Source: Pisolithus tinctorius (Eukaryota > Basidiomycota > Agaricomycetes > Boletales > Pisolithaceae). From it: 64,000 nucleotides of DNA. Position numbers and translations under genes: made by a program. The stretch covers positions 310,001 through 374,000 of the forward strand of contig JANFAH010000032.1 in NCBI GenBank assembly GCA_024663395.1, given 5' to 3'. Of the stretch, positions 45,265-56,891 are shown piece after piece. The stretch's first letter is position 1. The number at the start of each line of letters is the position of its first letter. The notes under the pieces are model-generated. The model was not told the origin of the DNA, made no database searches, and was given only the letters and a program-made list of their open reading frames with translations.

Positions 45265-45500
45265 GCGTGAAAGAACTCACAGGTAAAGTCAGTGTGTTTG
45301 GAACAGACAGAATCGGCTGCCGGTGAGATCTAGGAGTAGTCGGAACGAGGTTAGTGCATATAACGGGACGATTAGGGACTTACACCGCCGTATGGGACAG
45401 GTGCAAGTAGGACCCGAAAAAAAATTGAACTGTAGGTGCTGCCCAACTTGCGCAGATTGAAGAACTGGCAAGGAGCTCACTACAGTTGGTCACAAGAGTT
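45265..45500. repeat. Third copy of the short relic repeat
   Basis: See 30120-30330. It lies between relic 2 and the 3' end of RPAP1. Confidence 0.5.
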
Positions 45501-45556
45501 TGCAATTGCACACTTGAAGTCAGGATCATCAGGGGCAAAATACAGTATACACCAAT

Positions 45557-48500
45557 TTAGTCTTCCTTCCACCCAAAAATAACCTTCACCCGCTCAGCCA
45601 TATCACCACTAATAACATCCCGCACATATTCTACCCTCTCCGCCTTATCTGTCTCAGCTAAATCACATTCAAAGCATGATGGAGGCCACAAGAATCCACT
45701 TCTGGGACTTTGGCGGTACAACAAGACGTCGCGCACGGCCGGGGCGTCGCCCCGGTTTAGAAGTAGCCGCAGCAGCGTTGGCCCTGTAAGAGAACCAGGC
45801 GATTGACCGGGATCGCTCGGTGGTGTGCCTGTCATAACTTCGCTTCCATCCGTAACGGTGTTATTGCTACTGGTCTCATCTTCAGCTGCCCTCGCAAGCT
45901 TCTGTAGGTCTGGCCACACCGAACACGCAACATGATGCACCGCAACAAGACGCAGAAACCCCTGTGGTGCATTCGAACCTGCGAGGAGCGCCTGGAGGTA
46001 CGCCCCAAGAATCCTTCCGTCACGTTCGACAGGATACAAATACTCCCTGACGTCTGGAGAAGCCGGCACATTGTCCGAGCCCGGCCATCCCAAGCCACAG
46101 CAGACAACCTGTTCCAAGCCGAGACGAACCGTCCTCACGACCTCAGTCACGGCACCGACACCACCACCCACGCCTGAACTGGCTCGTGAACCGTCTCCGG
46201 CTTCGCACCACACGAGTCGGCGGTAGTCACTTGGGTAACGCATAGCCAGAACCGGAATCAGAAGTGCGCCGAAGATCGGGTGGGCGAAAGATACGGAAGT
46301 GTATAGTGCGACAAGATCCGTATAAAACTGGTAGAATGGGGTGTGAGTCTGGCTGAGGTACGTTTGCGACGCGATCTCTAGGTAGTTCTGGGGGGTGAAC
46401 CTGGGAAGCGAAGCAGATGTCGGTTCACTGCAAGTGGCGGTGGTGGGCGGAGATGGAGGGGGTGTTGGAAGTTGCTTTGGTGTAAAAGGGTGCAGTAGCC
46501 ACTGCATCAACTTCTCCACGACACTATCTCGGAAGACTTCTACTGACGAGTCCATTCCAGATGCACCGCCGCCGACGCCGTGCTCGAGCATGCAAACTTT
46601 CATACAGGCAAACACTACTTCGGCAGGTCCGAGAGCATATACGCCGAGTCCCCAGCGCCGAAGCACACCAGATGACACGTGGAGAAGTAGCAGTGTAGCT
46701 CGCACGACCTCTACCTCTGATGCATCCCAACCAGTAGGCAGATTGCGGAAAACGGGTGATGTCCCTGACCTCAAGAGGTGCGTAAGCGGAGCTGTAAGCC
46801 AGTCCCGAGGCAGCGGAAGGCCAGTCTTGGCTTCTTCTGGCAGGTCAGGGGCGCCACCGGGAAGTCTAAGAGTCGCGCTGCGGGAAATGCTCTCTGTAGT
46901 AACGTGTAGGGGACCAAAGTAGACATTCTGGCTGGGACGGATGGTGTGCTCGAAGAATGGTTTAAGAATGTCAGTGGCGACGGATGGAAGTTGCACATGA
47001 AATCCGGTAATCTGGGGTGTCACGGGTAGAATACAGTTTTCTTCTATGGCAATTGCAGCACTCTCGTCTCCAGGAATGAGTCGGGTTATCATCGAAAGAC
47101 CTTGAGCGAGCCACAAGTCTGGACCAGTTCCAGGAATATGTCTAGAAAGCCGGTGAAAGTACACGAGCAGGCTGCTGAGAGGCCTCAGATGGACTTGAAG
47201 GTACATTCCGCGTTTTTGTGGTAAAGACCAGACGGGATGTGTGACTAACTCAGCGCAGAGCTTGGATAGCTCTCCAAACGGGAGCGTAAACGGGGGTGAA
47301 CCAAGGGGTACGTCTTTGAGAGGAGGCAGGCAAGCGAGCCATAATCGGATCGCGGAGGAGAGGGCGCGGGTGGGTGCCACGATCAGCCTGAGTGCCTGTT
47401 TCATCCCTGGGCTGTCTGTAGCAAGGGTGCCCAAACGCTGCTTTACTGCTTCGAGGGCTGCACGCACAACTTTATGCTCTAACCCATCTTCCGCTTCAAA
47501 TCCAGGCTGAACAGAGTCCAAAACCTCCGCTCGCTCTTTTTCCCCTCCCTTCACCCCATTAATCCTAGCTCCCTCCAACCACGCCGCCTCGACATTCCAA
47601 ACAACACTCCATACCTCCCAATCTTGTTCAGCCTCCGTCAGATCCTTCCTAAGCAACCGCACTTCACTCTCCCAACCCCAGGCAGTCACCTGACTCCATA
47701 GTATCTCATGCGGAGGAGTGGTAGCGTGTGGGTCCGTAGCACAGACTATCCAAACTTCCAAAAGGGATGACCACGCTGCACGTAGTTGCGATAACGTCTT
47801 TGGGGCCAAGGGCGGCGGTGACAAAACATATGAACCTAGAGCAGAGAAGTAGAAGGAAGCTGATGTGGCGATGTGAGAGTACAGCCCGTAGGAAGCCAAG
47901 ATCCTATAAAATCGGAGTGTCTGGATCAGTAACGACGTTGCGAGAGGTGTTGGGAAAGGCGACGAATCCGGCAGAAGGGTGGCGAATCTGAGCAGGGCGT
48001 CTGCGGGTTCAAGTAACGTTGAAGCGTTTGAGCGAGAGGCGGACGCAAGGATAATGAGGAGGCGCAATGCCATAGGGTCAGGAAGGAAGGAATCTTCGCG
48101 GGGCGGGATAGGTGTCAGCAGGAAGGTTTGAATGATGGCGGATACCAGATGAGGTGCGGTCATTATAGAGTTAGCTAGCTCGTTCGACTCCTGCGCGAAT
48201 CGGTAAACAATAGCCAGTAGCTGTTCAAGGGTTTCACGGGGAAGCGAAGGCTGTACCAGCATTCCCGCGATGATTGGAAGTAGTTGTTCCGGGTGAGTCG
48301 AAGAGATAACATCAGGAGCGAGGTGGAGTTCGATACCCTCAACGTCGGCAGTACGATCGTCCCAAACGACTAGACATTCCCAAACCACTTCAACCGCCAT
48401 GGCGCCAACGCTACCGCGCTCACTGATGGCCGAAAGGCCAGCAGCAAGAGCTTGCTTACGGAGTTCACCTTCCTTTCCGACGAACTCAGCGATCTTGTCT

Positions 48501-49813
48501 GGGGAGTTGCCGTCCTTGAATTGTGTACCTAAGCGGTGAACGACCTTAGCGAGGACGCCAAGCATCGATGCACGCTGTGCAGGGACTGTGGATCGCGACA
48601 GAAGAAAGATGTCATCAAGTGTATAACCTGCCCGATTCCCTTCCGCGTGGTGGTGTAGCCCAAGATGGGATGGCAAAGTCTCAGAGAGTGGAGGCGGGAT
48701 CGGCGCACCATTGAGGTCAAAGCGGAGTTCGGAGGAATCAGGGGAAGTCGAGGCTTGCATCCATTCGAGGTTTGGATCGTTCTCTGGGGCGTCCGGGAAA
48801 TAGCGTCGGCGGATGTGCTCTGGAGTCCCCTCCTCCAGCTTGGAGTCGCCAGTCGCCGTTGCTGCACTCTCTTTATCGTCCGATGGACTGTCAATAGGGT
48901 GGGGTCGCTTCGAAGGAATCGATCCCTTGAACGTTCCAAGAGAAACGATAGAGCTATCTGGTTTGTCCGGGGGCGGTGGAAGTGCAAAGACTTGTCGTTT
49001 CGGAGAAACAGGGGCGGATTCATAGACGTAGATATCCTTGGGTGTGACCTCAGCAAAGCGAATTTTCTTGCCCGTCCTACTGGGTGGACGCGTGCAGCTT
49101 CTCTGGGAAGAAAAAGTTGGCGGCGCTAAGTTCGGTCAAGTGAGAAAACTAGGACAAAGCGACAAAGTAACAACTTTACCACTCTGAGGAACACTTTCGA
49201 GGCTCCTCACTCGGAGGATGCCAGGTCGGGCACCCAAGGACAGCAGCGTCGGTTTAGGGTGATGAATGGGGGGTCTTTCCGTCTGTTCGGAGTTCATCAC
49301 GTTTCGCTCCGCCTCCGTCTCTTGAGCAGCTTCCCGTGCGAGCTTCCTCTCTCTAGCCTCCCGAACTCGTTTCAGCAGGTCAGGAGCGTCGTTACCGAGC
49401 TGGTCCAAAATGGACTTCCTCTCCTTCTCAATTTCCTCCGATGTCATGCTTGCCAGCTGTTGTTCATTCGCCCGACTGATATGATGCCGCAAATCCTCAA
49501 CATCCGTCGAGATGGTTTTGGTTTCGGCTGTGACTGGCGGCTGGGTCGTCACTACCACAGGGACTTCGTTGGATCGGATATCTGCATTGTTCACCTTCGT
49601 CTCTTCCCTCGCACGTGCGAACGCACTCTTGGATCTGTGCTGCACGGCAGGAAATCCGATGCCTGGCTTTGCAGTGAATCTCGGCGTAGTGCTGGGTTGA
49701 CTTGCTAACTTGCGCTCAACGACTGAGCCTATCATATTACGCTCGTTTTGAGGAATTCTTGACGCAATAGATGGCACAAATCGAAGTCTTGGATCATACC
49801 GCTGGCTGGACAC
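45557..49813 (-). CDS. RPAP1: RNA polymerase II-associated protein 1 (RPAP1 / Rba50), intact copy
   Basis: Needed for assembly and nuclear import of RNA polymerase II (RPAP1 in animals, Rba50 in yeast). Exon 1 (49813-49211) has the RPAP1_N motif QQLASMTSEEIEKERKSIL, with DLLKR, at about residues 115-150. Exon 2 (49102-45557) has the RPAP1_C motif LRFDLNGAPIPPP ... SHLGLHHHAEGNRAGYTLDD, then LSRSTVPAQR, near residues 325-380, followed by a helical C-terminal region. A GTGAGG...CCCAG intron (49210-49103) joins the exons in phase 0; a later AAA/GTTGTT donor is also in phase. Total about 1,382 residues, close to the human length. The first in-frame codon at 49813 is GTG; the true start may be Met at 49735 or in a small upstream exon. 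Confidence 0.9.
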
Positions 49814-50109
49814 CTGTTGCTGTGGTCGAAGGAGGAATGTTCACGAATATCACGTAAGCAGCTCGACATCCGTCAAATCAAACCCCTAACCACCGAGTGT
49901 TGGAGTCCTTGCGCAAGCACATTTCGTGCAGACTGACCCGATTCAACGACAAGCGAAACAGAACGACTCGTATAACAGACGTATATTACGGCTTATTCAA
50001 TTCCTACCTATTCAATTCCTGTGTCTGTTTGCCTGCCTACCGTGCTCGTTATCAGATAAGGAGTGCTAACTTCCATAAAAAGTACAACGCTGAGTGTGCC
50101 GCGAGCAAG
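49814..50109. promoter_or_regulatory. Divergent promoter between RPAP1 and dioxygenase 1
   Basis: About 300 bp separate the two head-to-head genes. It contains TTATCAGATAA at 50049-50059, a palindromic pair of GATA-type sites, 51 nt before the dioxygenase ATG. The motif recurs before the other two dioxygenases. Confidence 0.55.
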
Positions 50110-51653
50110 ATGTCTCTGGCAGAAACAGCGGCCTCGGTGAGCGGTGCATTCGACAGTATACCCATTGTGTGCGTTGCCTCCTTCTACTGTGTCTGGTACT
50201 CGGCCTCAGCTGCTGGATAGCGATATAGGTCGTGCCTCGACACCCGAGGAACGAGCTGCTTTGGCTCAGCAGATAAGGAATGCCTGCATGAATGTCGGAT
50301 TCTTTTACGGTGGGCATTGATTCTCCGACCTTTCCTTTCATCATTTTCTAATGACCTATTTGCAGTTAGCAACCATGGTATACCCCAAGAGACGATCGAC
50401 GAGGTCTTCTCGGTGATGAAGGCTTATTTTTCTCTCCCGCTCGAGACGAAAATGAAGGTAGGCGCCACCATCCCTACATCACCCCAATCTTCGCCTCACC
50501 CAGGGAAGCTTTATCATAAAGAAATCGCGAATTTCAAAGGGTACGCACCCGTGTTAGACTCCAACATCGACCCAGCCAACAGAGGCGATCTACATGAGGG
50601 CTTCGAAATCGGTTGGGAAGAAATATTACCCAAGGAGAATGACGAGAAGAGAGCGAATGATGGTGCTATGTCTGGAGCAAACGTATGGCCCTTGGAACCC
50701 ACCAGGTTCCGTGAAGCCTGTCTCACTTACTAGTACGTTTCACCATGACATACTGCTCGAGCGTGCCTCATCCCATTTTGTGATCAAGCCATGCGGCTGT
50801 AGGTGTCGGAAAGGTCCTGTTCCGCCTCTTTGCCCTCGCATTGGATCTACCTGAAACATACTTTGACGACAAGGTACCGATAGTTCCTACTTACCCAACT
50901 ATCCTCACCGACGGTTCCTAGACCAGGAATTCTGCTGCCATCATGCGAACTCTCCATTATCCACCTCAAACAGGTCCTGAAGACGACCGTATCGTTGGAA
51001 TCGGTGCCCACACAGAGTAAACATTCCGACTGTGTCTTTGAATATTCCTTGACAAATATCCTCCCAGTTTCGAGGTTGGAATTCTGCCCAAGGTGTCTGA
51101 CTGTCCCAATTCTGGACTAAAATAACATCCAGTGTTTCACTATCTTATGGCAGGAGTCTGGTATTCAAGCTCTTCAGGTGTTAAACTCGGAGAAACAATG
51201 GATAAATGCACCGCCGATTCCAGGAACACTGGTCATCAAGTACGTACCAGATTGAAAGGGATCCAAATCACCAAACTGATTGTGCCTAGTATCGGGGACC
51301 AGCTTGCACGATGGACGAGTGAGCTGCCATTCTGACCACACGTGCTGACTCTGTTTCACATGCTCCCCTGAAAGACGACATATTTAGGTCTACTGTGCAC
51401 AGGGCGATCAACAGGAGCGGCGTCCGTCGATATTCCATTCCGTTGTTCTTCGGCACGGATTACCACGTCAATGTTGAGGTAAGTTTATCTTGATTCACCA
51501 GCTTCCTATGGAATCCAGACCAATCATTCCGCCCAGCCTATGCCAAGCTGTATATCCCCTGAGAGACCGCCCAAGTACGAACCCATTTCTGCAGGGGACT
51601 ACGTCCAGAAGCGCCTGCGGGAGATGTACCACCAAAGTACTACGTTCTCGTGA
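50110..51653 (+). CDS. 2-oxoglutarate/Fe(II) dioxygenase 1 (isopenicillin N synthase-like)
   Basis: Eleven exons give 335 residues: 50110-50168, 50221-50309, 50366-50457, 50509-50732, 50789-50873, 50922-51016, 51068-51074, 51133-51239, 51290-51318, 51375-51478, 51537-51653; total 1,008 nt with no stop. N-terminal DIOX_N part (NVGFFYVSNHGIPQE). Double-stranded beta-helix core with iron ligands His213 and Asp215 (GAHTD) and His271 (STVHRAIN), and the 2-oxoglutarate clamp Arg281-x-Ser283 (RRYSIP). Exon 7 is only 7 nt (TTTCGAG) and completes the Asp codon. Substrate unknown; such enzymes hydroxylate or cyclise small molecules in the cytosol. Most introns are 48-58 nt GT-AG. Confidence 0.93.
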
Positions 51654-52244
51654 GACGACTGTGACCAACAAATTGTCTTTTCACCAACTACCATTGTACC
51701 ATATTTGCTGGCAGATATCAACTGAAAATATGCCTTCCCCTGCACTAGTTGATCCCCTGTATCCATGTCAATGTTACCTCATAGTCGTAGTGAGTGGTTG
51801 TCATCGTCGACCAATGCGAAGTGGCAGCTATGCGTGCCTCAGCAAGCCTTCCGCGAAGTACCCACAAACCAATTTCGTTATGTAAGCGCATCAGGGATGG
51901 TTTTTACCCGAGAGCCAACATCACCCAATTTACAACAGGCAGGATGCGGGCAGGACTACCATGCTTGGGCGCTTGATCATCGAAGGAGATCATGCCAATC
52001 ATATCATCACCGCCAAAATACCAAGTATTCGTTGGGGCCAGCATTGCCTATAAGTCTTCTTGTAAGTGTTCATGTGTCTGGCGAGGTTGGTTTTAAACCT
52101 GATCCTCGTGCACAACAGGCGTACTGCATACATAGTCGCCCATAATAAAGTTCACTTGCATTTCGTTATCAGATAGGCGCTGTATACTTGTACAGGGGAT
52201 GAGTGTCATTGTAACAAGTCATCGTTCCCGTGTGTGAGAGCAAG
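51654..52244. other. Spacer between dioxygenases 1 and 2, with GATA pair
   Basis: Apart from TTATCAGATAG at 52166-52176, 69 nt before the next ATG, a degenerate gene-like stretch (51760-52100) has intron-like borders (GTAAGTGTTC...) but no recognised product. Confidence 0.45.
52166..52176 (+). promoter_or_regulatory. Double GATA site upstream of dioxygenase 2
   Basis: TTATCAGATAG, one base from the palindrome at 50049 and 54188. Confidence 0.5.
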
Positions 52245-53782
52245 ATGTCTCTGGTAGAAAAAGCGGCCTCTCTTAACGGTGTATTCGACAGTATACCCAT
52301 TGTGTGCGTCGTTGCCTTCTACCACGCCTCGCAATCAGCCTAACTTGTTAGGCAGAAATATAGGCCATGCATCAACGCCTGAGGAACGGGCTGCGTCTGC
52401 TCTGCAGATAAGGGATGCCTGCATGAATGTCGGGTTCTTCTACGGTGGGGACAGACTCTCCTGACTTGATAGCAGTCATTTACAAACGGTCTACTTGCAG
52501 TTAGAAATCATGGTATACCAGAAGAGATAATCGACAGGGTCCTCTCGGCCATGAAAGCTTACTTTTCTCTCCCAATCGAGACGAAGATGAAGGTAGGCGC
52601 ACTGTCCTCGCCTCACCTCAATCTTTGCCTTACCCAAAAAAGCTCTATCACAGAGAAGGCGCGAATTACAGAGGATATGCGCCTGTGTTAGACTCCAACA
52701 TCGACTCAGAGAACAAAGGCGATCTGTTCGAAGGTTTCGTAATCGGTTGGGAAGAACAGGTATTCGAGGAAGATGATGGCAAGGAAGCGGATGCCAATAC
52801 CACGATTATTCCGAACCTATGGCCCTCGGAACCCGCCGGGTTCCGTGAAGCGTTTGTTAATTACTAGTACGTTGCATGATGGCATACCGGCGGTGGCAGC
52901 GCAATTCATCCCGTTTTGTGGTAAAGCCACGCAGCTGTAGGTGTTAGAAACGTCCTATTCCGCCTTTTTGCCCTTGCATTGGATCTCCCTGAAACATACT
53001 TTGATGACAAGGTATAACCCTTCCCATAATCTCATTGTCTTTACCGACTATTTCTAGAACGAGAATCCCCCAACGATGCGGGGCCACCATTATCCCCCTC
53101 AAACTGGTTGCGAAGACGATTACGCCTTTGGTATTAATGCCCATTCAGAGTAATCATCTCCCTTGCACCCTTGGATATACCCTGACAAACCTCATAGCTT
53201 CGAGGTTGGGACTCTCTTCGACGCGATTATCTTTGTGAATTCCGGACTGAAATAGCACGCAGTGTTTTACCATCTTATGGCAGGAGCCTGGAATTCAAGC
53301 TCTTCAGGTGCTAAACTCGGACAAGCAGTGGATAAATGCACCGCCGATCCCCGGAACGCTGGTTATCAAGTACGCATCAGATCGAAGACGTATCTCAATC
53401 ACTTGACTGATTGCTCCTAGCATCGGCGACCTGCTTGCACGATGGACGAGTGAGCTTCCATTCCAAGCATACGCACTGAATACATTTTAAAACGCTCCCC
53501 TGAAAGACGACGTGTTCAGGTCGACAGTACATAGAGTGATCAACAAGTCTGGGGTGCGTAGATATTCCATCGCCATGTTCGTTGGTATCGATCCCCGTGT
53601 CCGGGTCGAGGTATGTTGGCCTGTATTCTTGCTATGGCATATAGATTAACTGCCTCTTTCAGCCCATACCAAGTTGTATATCCTCCGAGAGACCACCCAA
53701 GTACGGGCCTATTTTTGCAGGGGAGCACGTTCGGAAGCGCCTGAACGAAACGTATCACCGAAATGCCACCTTGGGTGACTAG
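52245..53782 (+). CDS. 2-oxoglutarate/Fe(II) dioxygenase 2
   Basis: Same eleven-exon layout, 335 residues: 52245-52303, 52356-52444, 52501-52592, 52643-52866, 52927-53011, 53058-53149, 53198-53204, 53263-53369, 53421-53449, 53507-53610, 53663-53782. The iron triad is kept as HSD (NAHSD) plus STVHRVIN, and the clamp RRYSIA is present. Exon 6 is one codon shorter and exon 11 one codon longer than in copy 1. Several normally conserved positions differ (GDLLARW, VGIDPRVRVE), so this paralog may have a changed substrate. Microexon CTTCGAG. Confidence 0.9.
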
Positions 53783-54258
53783 ACATCTAAGTGGTTTTAG
53801 ACACGGTTAGCCGAATCACATGCTCTCAGTCTTGTCGAACAGGTTCCTGGATGATAGGTACACAGATGCTTTGTAAGGTGCCTCCACGAACTTGACCGAA
53901 GTTTAGATTAGAAGTTGCACCAGTAAAGGTTGCCCAATCACGTGCATGAACCTTTTTCCAGGATATTAGTTAGCGTTGAGATGATGGCAGGCATTCGTTG
54001 GGTCCAACACCCTTGACACGGTTTTCAAACTTATCACCCTCTTCCCACGTTTTCTAAGCGGTCCGTAAATGACAAATCGACCTTCGAGGGTGGAATGCTC
54101 ATTTCGTCGTCGCGGAGATAGACCTTTGCGCCGCTGAAGTTGGTTTAGCCTAAGCTCCACGAGGTTCCAGGTCAACTCAGTCGTTTCTTATCAGATAAAC
54201 GTTTGCGTACTTAAACCGAGGGTGGGTCATAAGGCTGTCCCCGCGAGCGAGTCTTAAG
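53783..54258. other. Spacer between dioxygenases 2 and 3
   Basis: Contains TTATCAGATAA at 54188-54198. A minus-strand ORF at 53966-54175 has no recognisable domain and is not called. Confidence 0.5.
54188..54198 (+). promoter_or_regulatory. Double GATA site upstream of dioxygenase 3
   Basis: TTATCAGATAA, 61 nt before the ATG at 54259; identical to the site before copy 1. Confidence 0.5.
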
Positions 54259-55764
54259 ATGTCTCTGGCAGGAACTGCGGCCTCGGTAAGTGGCGCCTTC
54301 GATAGCATACCCATTATGTGCGTAGCTCTCTACATCCCTCAGTACTTACTAAACTCACTCATCGGACAGCGATATAGGGCATGCGTCGACACCTGGGGAA
54401 CGGGCTGCGTTGGCTCGGCAGATTAGAGATGCTTGCATGAATGTTGGGTTCTTCTACAGTAGGCCTCTTGTCTCAACATCTATGATCTTCCAACGAGCTA
54501 TTTGTAGTTAGCAACCATGGTATTCCCCAGGAGACCATTGACGAGGTCCTTTCGGCTGTGAAAGTTTACTTTTCTCTCCCATTTGAGACGAAGATGAAGG
54601 TAAGCCTACCGTCTGCACACCATCTGATCTTTGCCTCATCCGGAGAAGCTCTATCACAAAGCAGTTGGGAATTTTAAAGGATACGAACCTTTGTTGGGCT
54701 CTAACGCTGACCCAGCCAACAGAGGTGATCTGCACGAAGGCTTCGCAATTGGTTGGGAAGAATTGGTGCCAAAGGAGAATGACGAAAAACGAGTGAATGA
54801 TGGTGCTATGGCTGGTGCAAATGTCTGGCCTCTGGAACCTGCTGGGTTCTGGGAAGCCTGCCTCAATTACTAGTACGGTCCATTCTGACATTCCGTTCGA
54901 GTGTCCCTCATTCTGTCCTGTGATTAAGCCATGCAGCTGTAGGTGTTGGAAAGGTCCTGTTCTGCTTATTCACCATTGCATTGGATCTCCCTGAAACATA
55001 CTTTGATGACAAGGTACAGTTGTTCCTACACATCCAGTTATCTTCACTCAATGACGGTTTCAGACCAGAAATTCTGCCGCAATCATGCGGACCGTCCATT
55101 ATCCACCTCAAACTGGCCCTGAAGGTGATGGTATTGTCGGAGTTGGTGCCCACACAGAGTAAAAATCTCATGTTTACCCTTGAATATGCCCTAACAAACT
55201 TCGTCACAGTTTCAAGGTTGGGGTTTTCATAAAAGCACACAGAATTCCAAACTGAAATGACATGCAGTGTTTCACCATCTTATGGCAAGAACCCGACATT
55301 CAGGCTCTTCAGCTGCTAAACTCCGAGAAGCAATGGATAAAAGCACCACCAATCCCCGGAATGCTGGTCATCAAGTATGTGGGGGATTGAAAGAGATTTG
55401 AATGACGCGACTGATTGTAACTAGTATCGGTGACCAGCTTGCGCGATGGACGAGTGAGTGTCAATCCGAATATGCATACTGATTCCTGTCTCACATGCTC
55501 CCCTGGGAGATGACGTGTTTAGGTCGACCGTACATAGAGCAATCAACAGGAGTGGCGTTCGCCGATATTCCATTCCTTTGTTCTTCGGCACGGATTACCA
55601 CGTCCAGATCAAGGTAAGCTGGCCTTGATTGTCGCTATGGCACCCAGATCAATGACCCTGCCCAGCCCATGCCGAGTTGTGTGTCCCCTGAGAGACCACC
55701 CAAGTACAAACCTGTCACTGCAGGGGACTACGTCCACCAGCGCCTGCAGGAGGTGTATCACTGA
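54259..55764 (+). CDS. 2-oxoglutarate/Fe(II) dioxygenase 3
   Basis: Eleven exons, 329 residues: 54259-54317, 54370-54458, 54508-54599, 54649-54872, 54929-55013, 55064-55158, 55210-55216, 55268-55374, 55425-55453, 55510-55613, 55666-55764; 990 nt in frame. Iron ligands GAHTD and STVHRAIN and the RRYSIP clamp are intact. Microexon TTTCAAG changes the Glu after HTDF to Lys. The C-terminus ends six residues earlier than copy 1. Closer to copy 1 than to copy 2. Confidence 0.92.
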
Positions 55765-55849
55765 AACACCTCTACCTCCTGATGTGGCTAGGAACTTGTC
55801 ATGGTCGATAGGTCAAATTGAAATTGTATGTATGTTTTTTAATACACAT

Positions 55850-56515
55850 GGTCGACGGCAGTGATAGAATGTATGGAGCAAAAGTGGAGAAGTAGAAGGA
55901 GGCTGATGTTGCAATATAAGGGCGACAAATCTGGCAGAAGGGTGGCGAATCTAAGGAGAGCGTCCACCAGTTCTAGCAGAGTTGAAGCGTCCGAGCGAGA
56001 GGCAGATGCTAGAATGATGAGGAGCCCCAATGCCATAGGGCCATGAAGGGAGAATCTTGACAAGTGGATAGGTCATTGTATAGTCCACTAGCTCGTTCGA
56101 CTCCTGGGCAGATTGATAAATTGATTGGCAGTAGTTGTTCAGGTTGGGTTGAGGAGATGACATCAGGAGCAAGGTGGAGCTCGATACCCTTGATGTCAGT
56201 GCTATAGTCATCCCATACGACTAGGCATCCCTAAACCACCTCCATTGTTCATTGATGGCAGCAACCATTTGCTCACAGAGTTCAAACATCCATCCTCCTT
56301 TCCAACAGCTCTGCAATCTTGTCTAGGGATCAGTCACCATCCTTGACTTATGCACCCAGTCGGTGGGTGACCTTCGCAAGGAAGCCAAGCATCGATGCAC
56401 GTTGTGCAGGTACAGTAGATTGCGAGAGAAGAAAGATACCATCAGCTGTGTAACCTGCCCGAATCTTTTCTGCGTGTGTAGTCCAAGGTGGGATGGCAAT
56501 GTCTTCTGAGAATCA
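55850..56515 (-). pseudogene. RPAP1 fragment (relic 3)
   Basis: Minus-strand pieces ALGLLIILASASRSDASTLLE and LVDALLRFATLLPD match RPAP1_C-proximal sequence (47960-48060). Further stretches up to 56510 align in order with 48080-48680 but with frameshifts. It follows dioxygenase 3, suggesting a third, older copy of the RPAP1-dioxygenase unit. Confidence 0.75.
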
Positions 56516-56891
56516 GCGTACCATTACCAAAATGTTGTCAATAACCAAATGTTTTGAGAGCGTGCGATGATGTTTCCAAAAAAAGAAATGTAGCATAGTA
56601 GCACTTAGATGTAGTGCGGTCAGTCGGTTCCCACGATTTTTGAGGTCGGTAGTTGCGAACAAGGTAATTTTCGCGTCTTTATCTCGCCGCCACCCTGCGA
56701 AATGGCCGCCCGCCCCTCTGTTCGCCCAGTGTCCTTCACGCAATTGGCGTAAGGTTTTGTCTTTGTTTTCCACTGGCGTTTGCAACTAACAGGATGTTCC
56801 TATCAGCTCTGGTGCCGCACTACTTTCGGAGGGTACTGCTCGTCCATCTAGTCATCCTCGAAGATGCGCTGACTTTAGGCAGGCTACTGTA
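56516..56891. other. No gene recognised
   Basis: A stretch of about 370 bp without convincing coding sequence or repeat. Confidence 0.4.

Noticed and set aside
49259..49708. 149-residue plus-strand ORF
   Set aside because: Antisense to RPAP1 exon 1, which carries the RPAP1_N motif.
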